From Clostridia bacterium (lineage in GTDB: Bacteria > Bacillota > Clostridia > UMGS1810), in the NCBI GenBank assembly GCA_017416845.1, contig JAFQBA010000121.1, forward strand, positions 1 through 43,466: DNA of 43,466 bases, given 5' to 3'. How positions within the stretch are numbered: the stretch's first letter is position 1; each line of letters starts with the position of its first letter. Below the pieces are notes generated by a model. That model ran no database searches, was not told where the DNA came from, and saw nothing but the letters and a program-made list of their open reading frames with translations. The translations under genes and the position numbers were made by a program. Positions 24,558-33,092 of the stretch are shown here, in pieces.

Positions 24558-26840
24558 ATGACCATTAAAGAACAGATTGAGTCGATACTTTCTGAGCGTA
24601 AGAAAAAATCGCAGACTTTAAAAGACAATAAAGCAGCGCTTATGAAAGTTCTCGAGTATCTTAAAGAACTCAGAGGGTTCCGCTCAAAAACCCAAAACAT
24701 CTCCGATCAGGCTCTTCAGGCAAAATATTCAGAAATTTTCAAAGAAATAGACACCAAGGAAGTTGAAAAAGAGATTAATGCACTTCGCGGAAAAATAGAT
24801 GATGCTATAAAAAGATTTGAAAGAGATCACATAAGCATTGCCACAGTCGGTAAAGCAAGACAGGGAAAGAGTACATTCCTTCAGTCTGTGGGCGATCTTC
24901 AGAATGATATTATTCCTGCTTATGATACGGGTGACTGTACCGGTGCCACTTCGGTAATTTACAACGATTCATCAATGGAGCCGGGAAAAGTTTCCGTAAA
25001 AATCATATTCAAAGAACAGCAGGATCTTGTTGATATTGTCACTGCTTATATGAAAAAAATAGACGAGCAGTACCTTGCTGAAAATCCGGTTACGTTTGAA
25101 GATGTTGAATACATAAATCTTGCAGATCTTGAGGAAAGAATTCCTGAGGGCGATGCAAACAAATCCAAAGCTCTTGAGCATCTTTCCAAAATTGTCAATA
25201 ATTTTGACACAATCAGATATCTCTTCGGAAAAGGCTCCATAAGCTCATCAAACCCGGAAGAAATCAAAACCTTTGTTGCTCAGAGCAACGGTAAAAAGGT
25301 TACCGACCCCGATGTTGAATTCTATTATAAATATCTTGCGGTGGCACGTGCGGAAATTTCCTGCCGTTTCTATGAGGACTGCGGAAAAATCGTTCTTGTC
25401 GATACCGTTGGTCTTGGTGATACCCAGGTTGGAATTGATACATCGATGCTACGAACCGTAGATAGTGAATGTGATGCTGCAATTGTTGTAACAAAACCAA
25501 TATCCGATGTTCATGAAGAGGATATGAAGCTTTATGAAACCCTGCTCAACAATTTCGAAAGCAGAAAAATTGAGCAGTGGCTGTTTTATGCTGCAAATCT
25601 TCACAGAGGAAACAACGATAATGCTGTTGACACCTTCGAACAGGGAATCAAGAATGGTAACTACAAAATATGCGATGTCCGCAAGGTAGACTGCAGCAAC
25701 AGACAGGACGTAAACGAAAACTTTATGAAGCCTCTTCTCGAAAAGCTTGTTCACAACATGGACGAAATAGATAAGGCATACCTTAACGATTTTGTCGGAA
25801 AAACAGAAGCCATCATTCAGTCATGCAACAAGCTCATTTCCTCTTTGCCTGAGCTTCAGACCATTAACCCCAGTCAGGAAGCAAGTCAGAAAGCCTATGA
25901 AGCCGGTCAGACAACATACGCCAAAATGACAGCACAGCTCAAAAATCAGGTTCTCTACTGGAAGAAGGAAAAAGACAGACCGAACAATGCTCTTTGGAAC
26001 AGAGTGCAGACCATTTTAAACGGTATGGATAATCTTGCTCCCCAAAGCGAAGACCTTCAAAAGATTATTGATTCAAACGGTAACATGACTCCCAACGGAC
26101 TTTGGGAAGCAACATGCAACTATGTCCGCAACGAAATTACCGACCGTTTCAATGAAATTGATTCCATAATGGAAAAAGAAACAATCAACTTTAAAAATAC
26201 TCTTGTTGAGCACATGTATTATGCTCTTCAGAACATGATTTCGGGCGGAGCATCCAAAGCTGATGACAATGCCGGAAATGATGCAAATGTAGATATGCTT
26301 GAATGGCTTAAAAACATAATGAACAATGTTATAAACAATGATTCAAGGTACAGACAGATCAGCAAAGCGTTCCTGTTCCTTTGCGAATTTGAATTCAGCA
26401 TAAAGGAAAACATCATTCAGGAAGTAAGAAAACAGCTCTACACACTTAACCCCATTGCAGACGGTTATTATGCACCTGCATATAACTTCAGTCCGATAAA
26501 TACAGGGGAAGAGGTTCATTATTATCTCACCTCAAGACTTGCAATCATTGAAGATGAGCTCAGACATTCACTGTTTAATCTCTACAGAAAACCGAATCAG
26601 ACCTTCTATGCAGCTGCAGAAGAGTTTTATGACAGAATCACCTTTGCCATTGACCTCAGTGATGAGACAGACAGCGGATTCCTTGATATGAATCTTGTAT
26701 GGGGCAGATTTTTCATGCAGTACAATCAGAAGCTCTGGAACGATAATGCAGACAAATATAACAGTGTTAACACTCTTATTGAACAATATAACGGAGCAAA
26801 ATATTTGCTTGCAGATGCTGTAAAAGAAATAAGAGCTTGA
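24558..26840 (+). CDS. Dynamin-like large GTPase
   Basis: A 760-aa protein. An N-terminal coiled region (1-90) leads to a GTPase core: P-loop GKARQGKS (98-105), a Thr-rich switch I (GDCTGATS, about 125-132) and G3 motif DTVG (282-285) in KIVLVDTVGLGDTQ. A 150-residue insert separates P-loop and G3. No canonical NKxD is evident; the strand QWLFYAANLHRG may take its place. The C-terminal 400 residues are mostly helical, as in the stalk of dynamin-like proteins, with no membrane span. Dynamin-like GTPases remodel membranes or act as oligomeric switches. First gene behind a strong promoter, 13 bp ahead of a second GTPase gene. Family assignment is by motif and architecture only. Confidence 0.75.
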   Translation: MTIKEQIESILSERKKKSQTLKDNKAALMKVLEYLKELRGFRSKTQNISDQALQAKYSEIFKEIDTKEVEKEINALRGKIDDAIKRFERDHISIATVGKARQGKSTFLQSVGDLQNDIIPAYDTGDCTGATSVIYNDSSMEPGKVSVKIIFKEQQDLVDIVTAYMKKIDEQYLAENPVTFEDVEYINLADLEERIPEGDANKSKALEHLSKIVNNFDTIRYLFGKGSISSSNPEEIKTFVAQSNGKKVTDPDVEFYYKYLAVARAEISCRFYEDCGKIVLVDTVGLGDTQVGIDTSMLRTVDSECDAAIVVTKPISDVHEEDMKLYETLLNNFESRKIEQWLFYAANLHRGNNDNAVDTFEQGIKNGNYKICDVRKVDCSNRQDVNENFMKPLLEKLVHNMDEIDKAYLNDFVGKTEAIIQSCNKLISSLPELQTINPSQEASQKAYEAGQTTYAKMTAQLKNQVLYWKKEKDRPNNALWNRVQTILNGMDNLAPQSEDLQKIIDSNGNMTPNGLWEATCNYVRNEITDRFNEIDSIMEKETINFKNTLVEHMYYALQNMISGGASKADDNAGNDANVDMLEWLKNIMNNVINNDSRYRQISKAFLFLCEFEFSIKENIIQEVRKQLYTLNPIADGYYAPAYNFSPINTGEEVHYYLTSRLAIIEDELRHSLFNLYRKPNQTFYAAAEEFYDRITFAIDLSDETDSGFLDMNLVWGRFFMQYNQKLWNDNADKYNSVNTLIEQYNGAKYLLADAVKEIRA

Positions 26841-26853
26841 GGAGGAACAGACA

Positions 26854-27906
26854 ATGGATGCTATTAATATATTGATGATTGGCGGTAAACGTTGCGGAAA
26901 AACAACCGTTCTTGCCTCCATGTGTAATGAAATAGGAAAAGCACTTGCCGGAACCGGAATGCAGCTTATGGTTAAAAATGAGCAGACTCATAACGACCTC
27001 CAGCGTGCTATTTCCAATATAAAACAGAAAATCGAATTGTTTAACAAACCCCTCACAAGGGTTGAGGTTGATGACAATCCCACCAGTGCTCAAAAGACAT
27101 ATTCATTTGCTCTTCGTCTCAATGACGGAGGCAAAGAGGTGCCTTTTCAGATTACAGATATTCCCGGCGAATGGCTTACCGACACTCATCAGGCACAGGT
27201 AAAAAATCTTGTGCATGCAAGCCAGGTTATTATGATAGCAATAGATACTCCTTATCTTTTTGCCAAAATGATGACCGACAAAGGCTACGGTATTTACCAT
27301 GAAGAATACAACAAACCCATGGAAATTGCCAACTTCTTTAAAAACAGTCTCTCTACAGAGGATCTTATGGGCAGGCTCATACTTTTTGTCCCCATAAAGT
27401 GCGAAAGATATTATCACCTTACTCACACCCCCGAGTTAAACGCCTTCGGTCGTGATTATATGCTTGAGCTTGTTAATGCAATTGGCGATGGTTACAGGGA
27501 GCTCCTTCACTATCTCAAATCAACTCCCCAGCTTGTAACCAGCTGTACCATGGCAATTACACCTATTTTGTCTGCCGGAGGAATCGATTTTGTACATTTC
27601 AAAACCGATGCTGCAACAGGCAAGGTTATTTCGCTTTATCAGGAAGCAGAGTTTATGAAGGATTATGATAAGGGCTATTCTCCAAAGTTCTGCGAACAGC
27701 CCATGATTTATGCTCTTACATACATAATGGCAAGAAGTCTTCAAAATACTCCGACAGCGAGCGGAATAAAAGGACTTTATCAGTCTGTAAATCCCAAGGA
27801 GCTGTCTTATGCATATGAAGTATTGAGAAAGAAAATCAAAAAGGGAACAGGAACATATTCAGAAGACGGATTTTTGGTTTTGCAGGATTACATGAAAATT
27901 CTATGA
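26854..27906 (+). CDS. TRAFAC-class small-GTPase-like protein (DO-GTPase type)
   Basis: A 350-aa protein opening directly with a P-loop, ILMIGGKRCGKTTVLASM (GGKRCGKT at 10-17), and a G3 motif DIPGEW (102-107), DxPG in place of DxxG. VIMIAIDTPYL and LILFVPIKCERYY (a KCE in place of NKxD) follow as later strands. The C-terminus (about 230-350) contains LVTSCTMAITPILSAGGIDFV and is not otherwise recognised. It resembles GTPases found as partners of vWA and dynamin-like proteins in bacterial conflict-type operons. ATG 26854 follows GAGGAGGAA. Cytosolic; likely works with the preceding GTPase. Confidence 0.72.
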   Translation: MDAINILMIGGKRCGKTTVLASMCNEIGKALAGTGMQLMVKNEQTHNDLQRAISNIKQKIELFNKPLTRVEVDDNPTSAQKTYSFALRLNDGGKEVPFQITDIPGEWLTDTHQAQVKNLVHASQVIMIAIDTPYLFAKMMTDKGYGIYHEEYNKPMEIANFFKNSLSTEDLMGRLILFVPIKCERYYHLTHTPELNAFGRDYMLELVNAIGDGYRELLHYLKSTPQLVTSCTMAITPILSAGGIDFVHFKTDAATGKVISLYQEAEFMKDYDKGYSPKFCEQPMIYALTYIMARSLQNTPTASGIKGLYQSVNPKELSYAYEVLRKKIKKGTGTYSEDGFLVLQDYMKIL

Positions 27907-27921
27907 TTTTCGGAGGTTGAA

Positions 27922-28599
27922 ATGGAATTTTATTTCTATTGTTCATACGAAAATTCGCTGAGGGGTTTTTTTCCGACCTACTATAACGGTCAGAGCCTTG
28001 TTCCTGCAGACGGCAGTGTGCAGGTAAAGATGCCTGAGCCGGTTTATGATTTCTTTTCCTATGACAGATTTAAAATTCTCTGGAGAGAATTCCCAACCGA
28101 TAATAACCGGGTTCTTTTTCCTGAACCCGGCTACTCCTTTTTTGGGATAAGAGGAATAAACTGCATTTTGTCGGGAAAAAACGGTGTCATAAATTTTGCT
28201 GTGATTGCAAATGAGGATGAAGCCGCCAAGCTTACCAATTTTGCGGCATCGGTGATGATTTTTTATAACGATTTTATTCACGGACTGCCAAGCTTTCTCT
28301 CGGTGGGCGGTGATTGCGGTTATGATATATCTGCCGAAAGCTTTAACAGCTACATTCTTTCGATGTGCGCCGACAAAGACTGGAAATCATTGCCCTCAAA
28401 CGATCCTGCGGTAAAATTCATAAAAGATGTCTGCAGGCGTTCGGGAGGAATATTCACCGCAAAGGATCTGATTCGCTTCGCGGTTGCCACCGATGACTGG
28501 AACAACATTTCGCCGTCATTCGGAAATGGCTTTATATGGAGAAAAAAGCCCAAATCGGTTATCAGTGTATCTGATTTTGAGAAGATTTTTATAAAATAA
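27922..28599 (+). CDS. Uncharacterised 225-aa protein of the GTPase cluster
   Basis: I do not recognise the family. The protein begins MEFYFYCSYENSLRGFF, a short beta-strand followed by a Gly-Phe turn, a start that recalls GTPase-associated partner proteins, but the similarity is weak and unverified. It has aromatic-rich beta segments (YSFFGIRGINCILSGKNGVI) and a more helical C-terminal half (FIKDVCRRSGG). No membrane segment, signal peptide or catalytic motif is visible. ATG 27922 follows CGGAGG. It lies 15 bp behind the small GTPase gene and 17 bp ahead of the next gene, so it probably contacts the GTPases. Confidence 0.6.
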   Translation: MEFYFYCSYENSLRGFFPTYYNGQSLVPADGSVQVKMPEPVYDFFSYDRFKILWREFPTDNNRVLFPEPGYSFFGIRGINCILSGKNGVINFAVIANEDEAAKLTNFAASVMIFYNDFIHGLPSFLSVGGDCGYDISAESFNSYILSMCADKDWKSLPSNDPAVKFIKDVCRRSGGIFTAKDLIRFAVATDDWNNISPSFGNGFIWRKKPKSVISVSDFEKIFIK

Positions 28600-28616
28600 G
28601 AAAGAAGTGAAATACT

Positions 28617-29687
28617 ATGCCCTTTGGTTTTTTTGGAATAGATAAAAAGAAAAAAGAAGAAAAGCCCCCCTTTGTTCCGCCGGCACCACCGGTTCAGCCG
28701 GTCTACACTCCGCCTCCGGTACAGCCGGTTTTTGAGCAGCCGCAGCCTGTTTTTGAACAGGCTCAGCCCGTAAATGTTCCGGCGTGGAATGTGATGAGTG
28801 AAGCTACGGTCAGAATATGTCTTGTCAGCGAAACACAGGAGCTTGCAAAGGATTATTTGTGCTCATTAAAATTAAACGCCGACTCCACACTTTCTAAGGG
28901 AGGACTTGCATATTTTTCAAATGACCCTGCAACAATTTCGGAAACCATTAATGTAAAAAAGGATATTGAAAAATGCTTTTGGGGCATTCCCGACATACGT
29001 TGGCCCAATTATCCCGAAGAAATAACAGAAGAAAAAGAACGTATTTATACCTTCAGCATTTGTATGTCCGGGTATCAGCAAAAAACTCTTGATATTTCAT
29101 TTTGCTGTGTATCACCCACAATGTTTGGTGCAGACAAATTTGTAAAAATGTCCGATGCAGTCTGGGTTATCAACCCCGACACATCAGACAGGGAAACTGA
29201 ATCGGAATATGAGTCTATGGTTAAACAGTTGCTTCTTTCCGCATCGGGTGAAAACAAAGCGAAGGAATATATTATCATTGTTTCGCAGTTCGAAAAGCAT
29301 GGTTGCTTCAGAGACAGCGGTTCGGAGGCAGAACTTGATTCTCAGCTCAGAAAAAACCTATACGATGGTTGCAAAAAAATATATGCAGACACATTTGTAA
29401 ATTCGGGTATTACCCCAAGAATATGTCTTGCTCAGATATATGGCGGTCTGGAATTTTTGGAGCGCAATCATATGAACAAGCCGGTTTTCTATGTTAATGC
29501 GGAAAATTCATGCGGAAGCTACACTCCCGAAGGCTGTCAGGTTCCAATACTCTATACTATTCAGTCTCTCAGAAATTCAGGCATGAGATTTTTTGCCGAT
29601 ATGAACGGTGACAAAATATGGTCAGGAGTGCAAAATTCCTTTTCTGATTACATCGGCAGAAAGCAGTGGGAAACCGTCAGCTTATAA
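28617..29687 (+). CDS. Proline-rich protein with a GTPase-like domain lacking a P-loop
   Basis: A 356-aa protein. Residues 1-16 are basic; 17-56 are a proline-rich linker (PPAPPVQPVYTPPP with VFEQ repeats). The remaining 300 residues follow the strand order of a Ras-like fold: VRICLVSETQELAKDYL (65-81) stands where a P-loop should be but has no GKS/T, TLDISFCCVSP sits at the G3 position, DAVWVINPDTSD (170-181) is the next strand, and YIIIVSQFEKHG (208-219) sits where NKxD would be. If this reading is right it is a nucleotide-free pseudo-GTPase. ATG 28617 follows AAAGAAGTGA. It may be a regulatory partner of the two active GTPases upstream. Confidence 0.55.
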   Translation: MPFGFFGIDKKKKEEKPPFVPPAPPVQPVYTPPPVQPVFEQPQPVFEQAQPVNVPAWNVMSEATVRICLVSETQELAKDYLCSLKLNADSTLSKGGLAYFSNDPATISETINVKKDIEKCFWGIPDIRWPNYPEEITEEKERIYTFSICMSGYQQKTLDISFCCVSPTMFGADKFVKMSDAVWVINPDTSDRETESEYESMVKQLLLSASGENKAKEYIIIVSQFEKHGCFRDSGSEAELDSQLRKNLYDGCKKIYADTFVNSGITPRICLAQIYGGLEFLERNHMNKPVFYVNAENSCGSYTPEGCQVPILYTIQSLRNSGMRFFADMNGDKIWSGVQNSFSDYIGRKQWETVSL

Positions 29688-29702
29688 TAGGAGGATAAAC
29701 CA

Positions 29703-30878
29703 TTGAAAAAGCTAAGATTTGACTGGCTGATGATGATAGTTACCTTTGTTGCATCAGCTTTGTCTGTAGTGATTCTCAATCTGGTATACGATGTTCGTTC
29801 CAATGAAGATATTTTTGAACGTGTACTGGCATCTGTGCTGTTTTTTGCAATACCTCTTACGGTATCCTCAGTATGCATGCTGTTGGTTGAAACCTTCAGA
29901 AAAAAGGATTATATATTGCAGATAACCGGAAGCCGTGCTCATTCCGTAATTGCCGCAATTCTTGTTTCTTCGCTTATTGGCGGTGTGGGACAGCTTTTGT
30001 ATTCCTTTGATTTTGTTACCGAGACTCCGCCTGCCAAGGTTGATGCTTCCTCGGTGGATGTATCGGTTATGCTTGATTATTCCAAGGGCATGGAATCTTA
30101 TATTGATAAATGCGAGAATGCGGTTTGTGACATTATTGATGCCGGCGATGAAAATACAAATATCCAGTTTATTTCCTTTGCCGCAGATATTTTTGAGGGC
30201 ACAGAGCTTATAACCATAACCGATGATATTAAACAGGAATTTAAAGATTTTGTAAAATCCTGTGACCACACCGGCGGAACAAATTATGATATACCGCTGA
30301 CTGTGGCAGAATCAACGCTTTCTTCAGCCGGACAGAATGATAACCAAGCAATCCTCATTGTCTCCGACGGAGACGGAGAAATAAGCAAGGATATATCGGA
30401 CAAAGTTTTTGACAGCGGAATAAGGGTTTATTTGTTGTCAGTCGGAAATGTCAACTCATCAAAAATCGAAACCTTTGTTCAGGCAACCGGCGGCGAAGTT
30501 ATTGAGCTTGATTCAGGCAGATACAGTGCCGCAGATATACTCAATAAGCTAAAAAATCCTTCTTACTCAATAGAATCGGGTGATACCAAATTCGCCATGG
30601 GCGAAGGGCTTATTTATAACAGCGAGGATTCTGCTTCTTGGTACAAATTTTTAATAAGAGTGCTTGTTTTCACACTATATCTGCTTCTTGCAGGCTGGGT
30701 AATGTATTTTTCAATTTCAAAAGCTGCAGTTATATCTGCTGTTATCAGTTCTGTAATTGTGTCACTTTTTATGCTGATCGGCAGTGATGTGATAACATTG
30801 ATTTTGTGTGATCTGATGTTTTGGACAGCATTTACAAAATATTATCCTTTAAATGGGGGTGCTTATATTGTTCAGTAA
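29703..30878 (+). CDS. Membrane-anchored vWA-domain protein with a degenerate MIDAS
   Basis: A 391-aa protein. It has three N-terminal membrane segments (about 10-28, 41-62, 80-100), a vWA domain (about 107-290) and three C-terminal segments (about 325-388). The metal site reads DYSKG (115-119) where active vWA domains have DxSxS, with T173 in GGTNYD and D202 in VSDGDGE retained. It is a paralog of the protein at 34459, sharing the LRFDW start and the FTKYYP-type end. The start is TTG 29703 after AGGAGG. It is a likely membrane adaptor for the cytosolic GTPases. Weak metal binding is predicted from the missing Ser. Confidence 0.8.
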   Translation: MKKLRFDWLMMIVTFVASALSVVILNLVYDVRSNEDIFERVLASVLFFAIPLTVSSVCMLLVETFRKKDYILQITGSRAHSVIAAILVSSLIGGVGQLLYSFDFVTETPPAKVDASSVDVSVMLDYSKGMESYIDKCENAVCDIIDAGDENTNIQFISFAADIFEGTELITITDDIKQEFKDFVKSCDHTGGTNYDIPLTVAESTLSSAGQNDNQAILIVSDGDGEISKDISDKVFDSGIRVYLLSVGNVNSSKIETFVQATGGEVIELDSGRYSAADILNKLKNPSYSIESGDTKFAMGEGLIYNSEDSASWYKFLIRVLVFTLYLLLAGWVMYFSISKAAVISAVISSVIVSLFMLIGSDVITLILCDLMFWTAFTKYYPLNGGAYIVQ

Positions 30879-32658
30879 AATATTAATGAGCTGGAAGGCT
30901 GAATGTACCGACACAAAAAAGCTTGAATTTTACCGCGATAATCAAAAATCAAGTGTAGAAGCAAGATTTTATATTGCAGACCATTTGCTTTCGATAGCAT
31001 CCTCTGGTAAAGAAACAGCCAGTGCTGTATGGATGATGGAAGATGTGGCGAAGCAGGACTATGCTCAGGCCGCATTTGCCATGGGTCAGCTTTTCCATCA
31101 CGGATGGGCTGTAAAGCAGGATAATGAAACTGCGATTACATGGTATGAAAAGGCTCTTTCTCTTGGCTATGAAGAAGCGAAAACTGCCATTGAAGAGCTT
31201 CGTGAGATAAAACAGACAAAAACAGCCGAGCCGAAGAAAGAAACTGAAAAGAGCGTAACAGACACCAAAAAGGAAGATAAACCCAAAAGAAAATCAAAAA
31301 TAATTATTGCCGGAATTATTGTGTTGTGTATAGCACTTGGATTTGGAGCATGGTGGTATTTTGGCATCAGAGATAACGCTTCAACCAACAAGGATTCAGG
31401 TCCGCAAATTATAGTAAATGAAGATACCGAGCTTTCAGAGCCGGTTACCGCAGAAGAATTTGCAAACGAGCTCGTAGCACTGAAAGAAAAATATGACGAT
31501 GAGCAGGTTATCAGGGGGGAACGCTCCACCAACAGACTCATTCTTGAGTTTGAAGGCGACATGATTGACCTTAGCGAATTTCTTGCCGATAATGTTATTT
31601 CAAGAAACGGAGAACTGATTATAATTCAGTTTGAGACAGAAGAAGAAGCAAAGCGTTGCATGGAAATTCTTAAAAATATGGAAGGTATCGTATTTGTAGA
31701 GGAAGACAAATATATTCCCAATTCCATCGAACGCACGCAGTCTGCGGTTGCCCCCAGACCCCTTGCATCGGGAAACGGCTACCGCTCTCCATATACCGGT
31801 TATACATATAATTCATGGGGTATTGAAGACCTTGGTACCGATATACTGGCAAAATATCTTATCGATAATAATTATGATGATGAAATAATTGTTGCAGTAA
31901 TAGACACCGGTGTAGAACCTAATCGCTATACCGAAGATTACATTCTTAAAGGTATCGACATGGTTGATTCAAGCAAGCAATACGGTCATGTTGATGAACA
32001 TGGTCACGGAACCCATGTTTCTGGAACAGTTCTTGATGTTATGCGTGGGTTAAATGTTAAAATACTTCCCATAGGCGTACATGCCGGAGGGAATTCGGTT
32101 TCAACATCCGGTGCAGTTTCGGGAATTGATTATGCCCGTGAAAAGGGTGCGAAGGTTATTAATATGAGTCTTGGCGGTCCTTCCGATTCGAGTGATGTAA
32201 TGTACGAGCGTGCAATATCAAGAGCTGTCAATGCCGGAGTTACGGTTGTAGTTGCCGCCGGAAATGAGGCGGATGATGCGTCATACTATTGCCCGAGCAA
32301 TGTTGAACAGTGCATTGTAGTTGCAGCTCATGATATTAACCGTCATACGGCTGACTTTTCAAATTATGGCGAATGTGTAGACCTGAGTGCTGCCGGTGTT
32401 GAAGTTCTCAGTTATGTTTCTTCCCATTCGGAAGATGCAACAGAGGTTGAGCCCGGTGTATTCATGACAGAAATGCCCGGAACCTCAATGGCATCACCGC
32501 ATATTGCCGCATTGGCGGCTATGCTGAAGCTCTACCTTCCTAATGCTGCCCCGGAACAAATTGAAAATTACATCAAGGATTATTGTCTTGTTCCCCCCGA
32601 CGGAGATGTTTCCGATTTTGGCGAGGGAATATGCAATGCTGAATTGTTTTTAGAATAA
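30868..32658 (+). CDS. Membrane-bound subtilisin-like protease with N-terminal Sel1-type repeats
   Basis: A 596-aa protein: Sel1-like/TPR-type repeats (about 52-108: AVWMMEDVAKQDYAQAAFAM, then WYEKALSLGYEEA), a Lys/Glu-rich linker, one membrane helix (144-164), a prodomain-like segment (about 190-285: LILEFEGD...CMEILKNMEGIVFVEEDK) and an S8 peptidase domain with the full triad Asp346 (VIDTGVE), His380 (HGHGTHVSGT) and Ser540 (GTSMASPH), plus Asn466. The repeats would be cytosolic and the protease extracytoplasmic. The start TTG 30868 is chosen because GGGGG lies 8 nt upstream; an ATG at 30853 would embed that site. It overlaps the vWA stop by 11 bp. Confidence 0.88.
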   Translation: MFSKILMSWKAECTDTKKLEFYRDNQKSSVEARFYIADHLLSIASSGKETASAVWMMEDVAKQDYAQAAFAMGQLFHHGWAVKQDNETAITWYEKALSLGYEEAKTAIEELREIKQTKTAEPKKETEKSVTDTKKEDKPKRKSKIIIAGIIVLCIALGFGAWWYFGIRDNASTNKDSGPQIIVNEDTELSEPVTAEEFANELVALKEKYDDEQVIRGERSTNRLILEFEGDMIDLSEFLADNVISRNGELIIIQFETEEEAKRCMEILKNMEGIVFVEEDKYIPNSIERTQSAVAPRPLASGNGYRSPYTGYTYNSWGIEDLGTDILAKYLIDNNYDDEIIVAVIDTGVEPNRYTEDYILKGIDMVDSSKQYGHVDEHGHGTHVSGTVLDVMRGLNVKILPIGVHAGGNSVSTSGAVSGIDYAREKGAKVINMSLGGPSDSSDVMYERAISRAVNAGVTVVVAAGNEADDASYYCPSNVEQCIVVAAHDINRHTADFSNYGECVDLSAAGVEVLSYVSSHSEDATEVEPGVFMTEMPGTSMASPHIAALAAMLKLYLPNAAPEQIENYIKDYCLVPPDGDVSDFGEGICNAELFLE

Positions 32659-32673
32659 TAAGGAGATAAAACC

Positions 32674-33048
32674 ATGAATGTTACCCGTTGTCAGAAATGT
32701 AAAACAGCAAACGATGTAGGTGCTTCAAATTGCATCAAATGCGGTGCAAATTTAGGATTATACGGTGCACTTGAGTTTTCCGATGATGAAGTCAAGCCAT
32801 TGCGTGACTTTGATATCAGGATTAATCAGGGAGAGAAAGAAAATAACAGTCCCACCGATGCATCGCCTCAGACGCAACCGTGGAATAACTCCTACAGTGC
32901 AAACGGTAATGCCGGATCAAATCCGCAGCCTTTTGCAAATAACGGTTTTGGAGGGAAGAAGCTCTCGCCTGCTCAAATTATTGCAATAGCCGGTGTTGTG
33001 CTGGTTGTAGCAATCATATTAATAGTTATAGCAATTGAAGGAGTATAA
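32674..33048 (+). CDS. Small zinc-ribbon, single-pass membrane protein
   Basis: A 124-aa protein. A four-cysteine zinc ribbon (Cys6, Cys9, Cys20, Cys23: CQKCKTAN and CIKCGAN) is followed by LGLYGALEFSDDEVKPL, an Asn/Pro/Gln-rich linker (about 55-95) and a C-terminal membrane helix (about 100-122). The ribbon and the GALE-acidic segment are clearly duplicated in the next gene. ATG 32674 follows AAGGAG. A tail-anchored topology would keep the ribbon in the cytosol. Probably an adaptor within the membrane complex; no enzyme motif is present. Confidence 0.75.
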   Translation: MNVTRCQKCKTANDVGASNCIKCGANLGLYGALEFSDDEVKPLRDFDIRINQGEKENNSPTDASPQTQPWNNSYSANGNAGSNPQPFANNGFGGKKLSPAQIIAIAGVVLVVAIILIVIAIEGV

Positions 33049-33092
33049 TATAATCGGTATTAATCTATTATACCTGAATGGAGATATGTAAT

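Noticed and set aside
24558..26840. Reading the first cluster gene as a phage-defence restriction or STAND NTPase
   Set aside because: The P-loop/DTVG arrangement and helical C-terminus fit a dynamin-like GTPase; no nuclease, TIR or repeat-sensor domain is visible.
31167..31562. 131-codon minus-strand frame opposite the subtilisin gene, Ser-rich
   Set aside because: Antisense to an intact protease gene; low-complexity and without a start signal.
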